A DNA stretch of 64,000 nt, taken from Phytophthora colocasiae. Taxonomy: Eukaryota > Oomycota > Peronosporomycetes > Peronosporales > Peronosporaceae. A program made the position numbers and the translations under genes. Below the pieces are notes generated by a model. That model had not been told where the DNA came from and did no database searches. It worked only from the letters and a program-made list of their open reading frames with translations. Each line of letters opens with the position of its first letter. Within the stretch, counting starts at the first letter, position 1. Below, piece by piece: positions 34,371 through 42,399 of the stretch. The stretch is from positions 1,054,001-1,118,000 of the forward strand of contig JAGKQI010000102.1 of assembly GCA_018806915.1 (NCBI GenBank). Direction: 5' to 3'.

Positions 34371-35640
34371 GAAGCTGACGGACTAGCAGCCGAGCTCAGG
34401 CTCTGGTCCGTGGCTGGCACAGCCAGCGAGTCTCCCTCGGAGACTGAAGGAGCATCCTGCGAAGCAGGGATAGTGGCCTGAGAGGCGGGAGCCACTGCCG
34501 TCGTGTGACGAGGAAAGCGGCCGGGCCGCACGCGTATCTTCGCGTACTGGAAGAGTAGACCTCGGGCGAGGCGGACGTCCACCTCGGCGCAGCTCTCCAT
34601 GAGCCGGTCAAACGACGCGAGCTTCCGTGAAGCCTCGGCCCAGGTGGCCACATGGACCATGTAGTCCCGGGTGGTCTCTCCGGTTTGGAGCAGGAGTGGA
34701 TAAGTCCTCATCTGAGGCACAGACTCCCGTCGCCGTTGCTTATCTAAGCGTTGCCGATACTCGGCGAGTGTGCACACCTGCGGGGTCAGGAAACGCTCAT
34801 GGAGCCCCTGTCGCTGCTGAGTCTCAGCCACCGTACGTGGAGGATTGCCTATGGCGTAACCATGCAGGTTTGGCTGCGCCATCAACTGCTTCACCTGCTC
34901 GGCAGGGTCGCGAGGCTCGAAGCCGTAGTCGCGCCGCGACAGAAGTCCCCACGATGTCCCGTTGGACCGGTCGACGTGACTCTGGAGCACCGCTCAGGAA
35001 GCCTCTTGTGCCTCATCCAGAGGGTTGGTGATCGCGTCTTCGACTCCCTTGAGTGACTCTGGCTCATCGCGAGCAGGAAGCGGTGGTGCGTTGCGCAACG
35101 CGTTGAGCACGAGGCTCGAAGGTCCCTCCGGGAACGGATTGGGCTGCCGCAGCTGCCGAGGAATTGAGTACCGACGCGGATCGCGTGGAGAGCGCAGCTC
35201 AGATCGGGGCGTCCGAGGGCTCGCAGGAGCAGGAGACGCATGGGCATCGCCCTGTTCCGGACTCCTCGTAGTCCACTTCGACCTCGCCTTCCTCTGTAGG
35301 AGAGCGACGTGGGTCGCGCGTCGGCGACGCTGTCGTGTACTCGAAGGGTGAGCCACCGCTACCACTTGACGTCGGGCTGGCCTTGAACATCGCTCCGTAG
35401 CGAAGGCGAGACGCCGTGAAATACTCCGAATCGGAGAGCGTGAGAGGAGCCGAGGGCTCAGACCGGAAAGCGCTGAGGCGCTGGGGCGTAGACGCCTGGT
35501 CACTGGACACCTCAGGAGCGGTTGGCTCGCTGGGGAGAATTGAAGAATGTGCTCGTTGAGCCAGCGCACCCGCGCACTCTCGTTGAGAGATTTCTTTTAT
35601 CGGAAAGTTGCCGGTGACAGGCCTTGACAAGGCAGTTATG
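33614..35640 (-). other. Gypsy1 antisense reading frame opposite the 3' end of pol
   Basis: Between the 3' LTR and the integrase end, the minus strand is open in protein-like frames. Part a, about 35640-34994, is Pro/Ser/acidic (PTEEGEVEVDYEESE, RDPRRYSIPRQLRQ). Part b, about 34984-33614, has an ordered segment (DPAEQVKQLMAQPN, YRQRLDKQRRRES) and a C-terminal coiled coil (LRSQTQSLQGNVESV, MEEIESRMAWLEG). A TGA at 34996-34994 separates a from b and occurs in Gypsy2 too; single-base indels break each part. It overlaps the chromodomain on the opposite strand. No ATG is obvious at the start of either part. It could be an accessory antisense gene, as in some plant gypsy lineages, or a GC-driven open frame. 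Confidence 0.4.
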
Positions 35641-35669
35641 TCTACAGTTGTAGATACTCCGTATCCACG

Positions 35670-35684
35670 GTTTGGTGGGGAGGG
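35670..35684 (+). other. Gypsy1 polypurine tract
   Basis: GGTTTGGTGGGGAGGG directly precedes the 3' LTR. Gypsy2 has the complement at the matching place. Confidence 0.75.
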
Positions 35685-36096
35685 TGTAACGGGGTTACAC
35701 GGCGCTGCGCGCCTTGGCTACAATAGGTGTGGTATACACCATCCAGGTCACAAGTCACAGATCCGTGTACAACACATAGTGTTTCTCACACGTCACATAT
35801 GTAGCCAGTTGCTGGCTGTTAGCTCAGAGCCACACATTACATTTGATTAGGATTTAGTATGTTAGATACTAAATCCGTTACATTCAGGATTAGGGCAATA
35901 AAATAAATAAAAATCAGTTTGCATTTTACATAATTAGTGTTAGTTCCTTTATTATAGGGACACTGATTGTGAGAGTCCCGTATTTAGTGGACTACTTGGT
36001 TCTTGTATAGAACCGAAGGCTAGTGCCTTGCAAGCAGGACTCTACGAGTCAACCCAACTTCCTCTGTGCCGTGCACACCTACGCAGCCCCGCTGCA
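35685..36096 (+). repeat. Gypsy1 3' LTR
   Basis: 412 bp, followed by the TSD TGGTA (36097-36101). It lies 289 bp upstream of the permease 1 ATG and points toward it, so LTR-initiated transcription could enter that gene. Confidence 0.93.
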
Positions 36097-36101
36097 TGGT
36101 A

Positions 36102-36385
36102 TTTTCCAATACAATACCAATGCCCACAATAATTGACTTTTCGTTCGCTCTCGTTCTAATCAATATCTTACTTCGGTAAAGGTCTCTACTAGGATTTCAA
36201 TGATATTATCGGAATGCCTGGTGATAGCCAGCTTCGAGCCCGTGATGAGAAGAATGCGCTATCCCTGTTGCCTCCCCGCGCTATTGTCGCCTTCCTGATA
36301 CTCGCCTTCCTCGCTGGCAAGACTCCTGCTCATTTTCCAATTGGCCTTGCCGTGATCCAGCCACACTGTCGCCTGCCACTTCAAG
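36102..36385 (+). promoter_or_regulatory. Permease 1 upstream region with oomycete initiator
   Basis: At 36328-36342 the sequence GCTCATTTTCCAATT fits the oomycete Inr consensus (GCTCATTYYNCAWTTTT) over 15 positions, 44-58 bp before ATG 36386. Gypsy1 ends only 226 bp upstream of this site, so most distal promoter sequence is now displaced by 15.7 kb. Confidence 0.75.
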
Positions 36386-38050
36386 ATGACCCGACTCAGC
36401 CGCATCAGTGGCGCGTCGCTCGACATCCAAGAACCAAAGCTTGAAACGCCACAGAAGCATGCCAAAGCTCTGCAATTGTGGGCGTTGGGGATTGGCGCCG
36501 TGATCAGCGGAGAATACTACGGCTGGCAATCTTCTCTCGTCGCTGGCTTCAATGGCATGCTGATCGTGCTATCCATTACGACAGTACTATACGTGACGCT
36601 ATCGTTTTCTCTCGCCGAGCTGTCTGCAACGATCCCCGCGGGTGGAGGTCCTTACATCTTCGCGCTACACTCGATCGGACCCCGTGCGGCATTCTTCAGT
36701 GGGCTATCGGAAACTCTCAAGGTGATCGCCGTGAACTCGTCGACATTCTACACCATTTACTCGTACCTCCAAGCGCTGTTCAACGTTGACGAAAAGTTCG
36801 CGCCAGTGTTCTTCATCGCGTTCGGCATTCTCTTTGGTGGTCTCAACATCTACGGTGTGCAGGCCTCGTTTAGAATGCAGGCGTGCTCCACGACATTGTG
36901 CGTGCTGCTGTTGCTCATCATGTTCTTCTCGGCCATCCCGCACCTTGACTACAACCAGTGGGTCGTCCAGCAAAATTGGGAGTACACTGATCTGAGCAGC
37001 GCCATCGAAGCCATCCCGTACGCCATGTGGTTCTACCTTGGTATCGAAGAACTCCCACTCGCCAGTGAAGAGACCATCGAACCCGAGAAGAACGTCCGGT
37101 AGACTTTTATTTGGACCAACGCCGGTACAGGTCAAAACCGATCAATTGACCAATTCCATTGACCAGGTGGGTTATTGATCGAAGTTGATCAATGAATTCC
37201 ACAGTCCATCACGTACAATGCATACAGCATTTGACCCCCCCACGCATTGCCGTACTTGTAACCTTTTGGAAAGAGGGAGGTCGGTGAGGTCGCGAAGCTG
37301 TGCGGTGTGTGTGGATCACTTAATCATAAACGGCACTTACATATTATAAACTGAGCTGTAGGTAGCTAATTAAGGGGCTGAGCAAAGTATTGTCAGCAGT
37401 GTCAACAGTTCACTAGCAACACGATAATTGACCTTATACAATAGCCAACCTGGTACCTCTGGGCTGAAGGGTATGCAGATACCAGCGTCGGAAGTTCTTG
37501 CGAGGCGAAGACTTCATCTGTTGTATTGTTCCTGGCCCTAACGACAAGATAAATAGCTACGGACGTCAACTATGTAGAGCTACGGTGCTGGTGGAAGTGC
37601 AAATTAATGTGATGACTATAACTACTGAGAGCAACAAATAAGCAAAAACGACAAGTTCTCTCTCCTGATGATCTTCTATTCGAACATGACTAAGGCGCGA
37701 ACATGCCGCTATTCCGTCCCCACATACGCTGACAACTTGGAGTAGGCCGCGACGTCACTCGGGCTGCCTTTACTTGCCACTCAGGAGGAACTTCAACAAC
37801 GCCGTGCAGGTCGGCTCCAAAGTGTCTTCGTCTAGCCCTATGTGCGCTTCGGATGACTTGCTCACGCTGGACTACTAAGACTTCTTCAGGTATAAATCTT
37901 CTCTTTTTTGCTTCCAAAAACACGCTCTGCCGTCAAATTCATTTGCGATATTGCCAGATCATCAGTTCGCTCTTTCATCGCCTCCACGACATCAACTCCA
38001 GGTGCAGTTACCGTGCGCTTGATTGAGCATACATGTTCACCTGAAAACTC

Positions 38051-38362
38051 TTAATTGTTTATCTTGATGATAAAATGTAGCTTCGCCTTGCACCCCGCGC
38101 TGCTTCTATATTGAATGCATCTGTACGATATCCTCTTCTCCGACTTGGTGTAACCAGTGTAAGCATATCCCCCTGCATGAAGGACAGTCCGCTTATCCGT
38201 GCGCTTGACGTTTGTAACAGGACGGTTAGTCACTCTGAAGGCTTCACCTCGAGGTATAGAACTCTGCATCGTACCACCCCAATCCCACAAACGCCTCCGT
38301 GTTGGGTTGTTACGCTCTGCGCGTCCGGATACGCTTGTATCACTGCTGTGTGGACTTGGCAT
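38051..38362 (-). pseudogene. FLYWCH-like zinc-finger fragment of a MULE transposase
   Basis: The C-terminal part of this frame (VLHAGGYAYTGYTKSEKR, then ISYRCIQYRSSAGCKAKL) resembles the FLYWCH domain at the N-terminus of MULE transposases: a Gly-Tyr start, aromatic-R-C, then a second Cys. The frame stops right after it. Compare MULE-B near 6700-6850. Confidence 0.5.
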
Positions 38363-38642
38363 TCGTCGTGACCGAGGGCGTCCAGTGTCGCTGGAATATG
38401 TGCGCCTGGAACGATGAGGCGATGGTGTAAAGCGTCTTCTTGGGCTTGAACTACGTCTACAAGTGCCACCACAGATGCTTGAGCTGCTGGAGCGACACCT
38501 TGGACGACTAGCCCTCTGACTCCGAGAGCTGCCACATGAGCTCTGACAACTTGAGAGACTACGTCGGCGGCTTGACCTTCCAATGCGACGCGAAGGACTG
38601 GTCGAACGCCGCGGTCGGCGACTTGAGCGACTTCGTCGGTAG

Positions 38643-38963
38643 TTAAAGCGCGCGGCTTTCTCGGCTGCATGAGCGGCTTAGGGATCTTGAACGGCGTGGC
38701 ACACTCCGTCGATGGTTGGAGGAACTACGACTCAAAGAAGACCGACAACGAGGGCGCAAACTAGGGCGGTGCTGAGGGCTGAATCCCGTCGAGCGCCCAG
38801 CACTGAAAGATCGATGTCGCTGCTTCGAGTGGCCACGGCGATCGCGCCTTTCGTGGCGACTTCTCGCCGAACTAGGTGGATTGAATACACGGTCATTGGA
38901 ACTACTGCACGCAGGATGACGTGGGGAACTTCCTTGGGGGGTGAAAGTATCTTGGCTGTCCAT
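38643..38963 (-). CDS. Arg/Ser-rich short protein in the MULE-like element
   Basis: ATG 38963 opens 106 codons (MDSQDTFTPQ) very rich in Arg and Ser (SRSSSNHRRSVPRRSRSLSR). It could be the N-terminal end of the same lost transposase gene, whose FLYWCH segment lies 280 bp downstream on the same strand, or simply low-complexity sequence. No known family. Confidence 0.35.
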   Translation of the reverse strand: MDSQDTFTPQGSSPRHPACSSSNDRVFNPPSSARSRHERRDRRGHSKQRHRSFSAGRSTGFSPQHRPSLRPRCRSSLSRSSSNHRRSVPRRSRSLSRSCSRESRAL

Positions 38964-39905
38964 TGCACTTACGTAGCGGTGCTTCGTGGCGTGGGAGGAA
39001 GAAGAGCGAATGCCGCTGTTGGTCAACCAACCAAATTCGTACTTAAAGCCCTAATCTTGTTCAACAAGTCCGAATTGACGTTTTGATCCGATTTGACCAG
39101 GGCGGGTATTGGTCCATTTAAAATCCTTCGGAACGTCCCGCGCGGGCTCTTCATGTGCATCACGACGCTTGTGATCCTGTCGTTTTGCACCGCTACCTTC
39201 AGTTCATTGATCGCACCAGGTGCTGCTGCCATGGCTGATGTGTCGGCTCCTCTCGTCACTAGTTTCCAAACCATCTACGGTACCGGGGCCACTACGACGT
39301 TCTTTAAGTGGATGACGGTCATTGCTCTCTGCTCGAGCCCTAACTCGTACGTCTTCTTCATGGGCCAGCTGCTATTTGCCATTGCCCGAGACGGCTATTA
39401 CCCGAAATTCCTCGCGTACGAGCACCCAACTCGTGGCACGGCAGTGGGCGCGTTGCTCTTTGGCACCATCAGCTGCGTGCTGATCGCTGTGATACTCCAC
39501 TATGCTATCGGCGACGAAAAACTTGGGTCGGTTTTGATCAACCTGACGCTGCTCGGTGCTCTCATCTCGTACATCTTCCAGTTGCTGTCGTTCGTTTATC
39601 TGCGGTACCGTCAACCCAACCGTCCGCGGCCGTATAGGAGTCCCTTTGGGCTAGCAGGAGCTTTTGTCGGTCTGTTTCTCTGTGGTGTCTCTATCTTCGC
39701 CATCCTGTACACGAGTGTGTCCGACACGGTCTTCCTGGCGTCTATTGCGGTGACAGTGCTAGTGTTCATTGCCGGCAGCATGTATTTCTTCAAGACCATT
39801 CTGCCTAAGATCCAGAACAAGACGCTGGGCTCCCCCACGACCAAGGATATGAACGAGAATCTCCTGAGTGCCAGAAGCCAAATCCGAATTTCGACCGGAG
39901 CGTAA

Positions 39906-40537
39906 ATCGTCTCAATTCTTCTCAAATGCAAAGTAGCAGTGTACATCTTCCCATTTACTAGTAGCTTGTAGCTTGCACGTCAAACACGGACCCCCGTTCG
40001 TCATCCATTTTCGTTCAACATTTTGCATGTACAGGTACCGCCGCGGCAAGCGCCAGACTGAAGGGATATCTTCAGACTGAACTGAAGACTTCAGTTGAGT
40101 TTGCTGCAAAAGAACGCGCCACATCTCGTCACCAAGCACCACACCTCCACCGAAAGCACTTATGCATGCCCTTGGGCGTGAACGCTGGGAAGAAATGCAA
40201 AGAATATTATTTATCGAGAAGAACAACGGGTCTCCCATGATGGACTATCCATTGATCGTTGTCCTGTAACCCGCGCACAGGGTTTCAAGCTTGAAGAAAA
40301 TATGATACACTGCACTGCACTGCATCCCCTAGATTTCACCATACGGGCGTTGTTGGTAATACTTGTCAAACAGAAGAATTGTAGCCGCTTGAAGAACGGT
40401 GACGCGCTCTGAAAGCCAATGAGGGGCAGCGTTCACTTCTCAGGGATGAGCTCGACGCCGACAACGACCACTTTAGAATCCGCTCACACTCGCTGCTGAC
40501 ATCAACTTACATCCGAACTCGACGAGTTGTAGCCAAG
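39906..40537. other. Intergenic between permease 1 and permease 2
   Basis: About 630 bp; should hold the permease 1 terminator and the permease 2 promoter. GCGTTCACTTCTC near 40430 is a partial initiator match only. No other feature recognised. Confidence 0.4.
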
Positions 40538-42032
40538 ATGTGTCATGTTTCAGTTGGCATCCAGGACAAGGCAGCCCCTCACCGATACGCGAAAGCTCCC
40601 CAACTATGGGCATTGGGTATCGGAGCGGTCATTAGCGGACAATACTATGGCTGGCAGTCAGCTCTCATAGCAGGCTTCGACGGATTGCTCCTCGTGCTGT
40701 GTATGGTGACGGTGCTGTACGTGATGCTGTCGTTCTCTATCGCAGAACTGTCGGCAACGATACCCGCAGGAGGAGGGCCCTACATCTTCGCGTTACATGC
40801 TATCGGCCCTCGGGCGGCGTTCTTCAGTGGATTGGCAGAGACGCTGAAGGTTATCGCTGTCAACGCATCAACCTTCTACACTGTGTACTCGTACCTACAG
40901 ACGCTGTTCAACGTCGACACCAAGTTCGCGCCCGTGTTCTTCATCGCGTTCGGCGTCATCTTCTTGAGTCTTAACATCTTTGGGGTGCAAGCGTCGTTCC
41001 GAATGCAGGCGTGCTCGACCACGTTGTGTGTGGCGCTATTACTGATCTTCTTTATCGCGTCGATCCCGTATCTCGACTATAACCAATGGGTTGCGGAGCA
41101 ACACTGGGAATTCACGAGTGGACAGCGCTATTCACGCTGTCCCCTTCGCAATGTGGTTTTACTTAGGTATTGAGGAGCTCCCACTCGCGAGTGACGAGAC
41201 CATCGAACCTGAAAAGAACGTCCCCCGAGGACTTCTCCTCTGCATTACGACGCTTGTCTTCCTGTCGTTCAGCACTGCGACCTTCAGCTCCCTCATTTCC
41301 CCGGGAGCTAAAGCTATGGCTGATGTTTCAGCCTCTCTAGTAACGAGTTTCCAGACCATCTTCGGCAACGGAGCTACCACAACTGTCTTCAAGTGGCTCA
41401 CAGTTATTGCACTGACATCCAGTCCAAACTCATACATCTTCTTCATGGGTCAACTACTGTTCGCTATTGCCAAGGACGGATACTTCCCGAAAGTACTCGC
41501 CTATGAGAACTTAACTCGAGGCACTGCAGTCGGCGCGCTGGTCTTCGGAACGATCATGTGCGAGGCTATTGCGATCGTACTACACTACACCATTGGCGAC
41601 GCCAACTTGGGCTCAGCTTTGATCAACCTGACACTACTTGGTGCCCTCATTTCGTACATCTTTCAGCTCTTGTCGTACATCTACCTAGCTGTACGGCAGC
41701 CTGGTAGGTCTCGACCGTACCGTAGCCCGTTCGGTGTCACTGGGGCTCTTGTGGGCACTGCGCTCTGTGTTGTGGCAATTGGTGCCATTCTCTACAGCAG
41801 CCTGAGCGACACTATGTTCCTGGCATCCATCGTTGTGACGGTGCTGGTGTTCATGGTCGGTAGCGTCTACTACTTCAAGCACGTCGAACCTCAGATCAAG
41901 AACAATACATTGTGCTCGCCTGCTGCCCCCAAGGGTGTGCGCGAGAAGATTATCAAACGCACACAGACCGGCTACCACACCATGGCCCCTAGCAAGACCG
42001 GATTGCACGCGCTGTCTTCCTCCCGCGAGTAA
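40538..42032 (+). pseudogene. Permease 2: APC-family permease, tandem paralogue with a 2-bp deletion
   Basis: A paralogue of permease 1, colinear throughout (ALGIGAVISGQYYGW, AELSATIPAGGGPYIF, WFYLGIEELPLASDE, FMGQLLFAIAKDGYFPK, PYRSPFG). It starts at ATG 40538 (MCHVSVGIQD) and would be about 498 aa. Near 41118 the frame shifts: against permease 1 (EYTDLSSAIEA) this copy lacks two bases (EFTS then VDSAIHA), so the first frame ends at 41173 and the rest is read from about 41115. Everything after the shift is intact to 42032. The deletion is the only lesion seen, so it is either a recent mutation or a consensus error. An ALDH gene follows 367 bp downstream on the same strand. Confidence 0.9.
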
Positions 42033-42335
42033 GTTAGTTGAACGGTGTTCCTGTCACTCGAATTGCTCGATAATTGTCAATATTTTTTCACGCTGCCGCT
42101 GTCCGACGATGCAGTTTGTGTTACGCAGTCCCGCTAAAGGCTCTGGTCGATGGAGAGTAGCGTATTCAACGCGAATGAATATCCATGGGGGATGGGAGTC
42201 GTGACTCCAAGTACGTGTCTGCCGATGCGTGGCCACGCCTTCAAGGTGAGCCTCGACCCACCCAAACCCGTGCATGCTGTGCTGCATCTGACCCGTGGCC
42301 ATACGCTTCAACTTGACGTCGAAGTTCCTTCCATA

Positions 42336-42351
42336 GATCATTCCCCAATTT
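42336..42351 (+). promoter_or_regulatory. Initiator element of the ALDH gene
   Basis: GATCATTCCCCAATTT differs from the oomycete Inr consensus at one position and lies 49-64 bp before ATG 42400. Confidence 0.7.
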
Positions 42352-42399
42352 GCTCGGCCCCCGACACTTCCAAGCTTCCTCCCAAATCTCCAGAATAGA

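Larger units (their letters stand above)
20356..36096 (+). mobile_element. Gypsy1, Ty3/gypsy chromovirus interrupted by Gypsy2
   Basis: Outer LTRs are 20356-20767 and 35685-36096, each 412 bp, and the whole is flanked by the 5-bp TSD TGGTA (20351-20355 and 36097-36101). Gag begins at 20825 and is cut at 21177 by Gypsy2; it resumes at 29042. Taking out Gypsy2 and one TSD leaves 7877 bp, against 7859 bp for Gypsy2. The two LTRs share the base T at the site where both Gypsy2 LTRs have C (cacaTatgt against cacaCatgt), which independently confirms this pairing. Confidence 0.95.
21178..36096. repeat. 7-kb inverted repeat formed by Gypsy2 and the 3' part of Gypsy1
   Basis: Arm 1 is 21178-28219 and arm 2 is 29037-36096, in opposite orientation and nearly identical. 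The spacer (28220-29036, 817 bp) is itself an inverted copy of 20356-21172. A transcript crossing the centre could fold into a very long hairpin. Confidence 0.9.
37098..39130 (-). mobile_element. Non-autonomous MULE-like DNA transposon in permease 1
   Basis: 2033 bp flanked by an 8-bp direct repeat GAACGTCC (37090-37097 and 39131-39138). The ends are imperfect inverted repeats of about 47 bp: both have TTTTA, then TGGACCAA, then GGTCAAA, then GATCA at the same spacing. It lacks a transposase core but carries an SR-rich frame and a FLYWCH-like segment on the minus strand, like a MULE that has lost its catalytic part. An 8-bp TSD would also fit hAT, but the FLYWCH segment favours MULE. Confidence 0.8.
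36386..39905 (+). pseudogene. Permease 1: APC-family ethanolamine/amino-acid permease, split by a MULE-like insertion
   Basis: A polytopic plasma-membrane transporter of the amino acid-polyamine-organocation family. The start MTRLSRISG is supported by the initiator 44 bp upstream. The N-half (36386-37097) has ALGIGAVISGEYYGW, the first-helix signature of ethanolamine-permease-like members, then AELSATIPAGGGPYIF and WFYLGIEELPLASEE. The C-half (39139-39905) has FMGQLLFAIARDGYYPK and PYRSPFG. An element at 37098-39130 separates them; removing it and one 8-bp TSD copy gives 493 uninterrupted codons (492 aa). As it stands the frame ends in the insert, two codons past EPEKN. The substrate could be ethanolamine, a polyamine or an amino acid; context favours an amine. 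Confidence 0.9.

Noticed and set aside
36214..36444. Short plus-strand frame before permease 1
   Set aside because: Overlaps the initiator site and the permease start in another frame; no secretion signal or RXLR-type motif.
38230..38670. 146-codon Ala/Val-rich minus-strand frame in the MULE-like element
   Set aside because: Low complexity and without domain; the FLYWCH and SR-rich frames nearby are better supported.
37098..39130. Intron in permease 1
   Set aside because: Inverted repeat ends and an 8-bp duplication show an inserted transposon; permease 2 has no interruption at the same place.
40290..40330. Short actgc tandem repeats upstream of permease 2
   Set aside because: Only three to four units; no sign of function.
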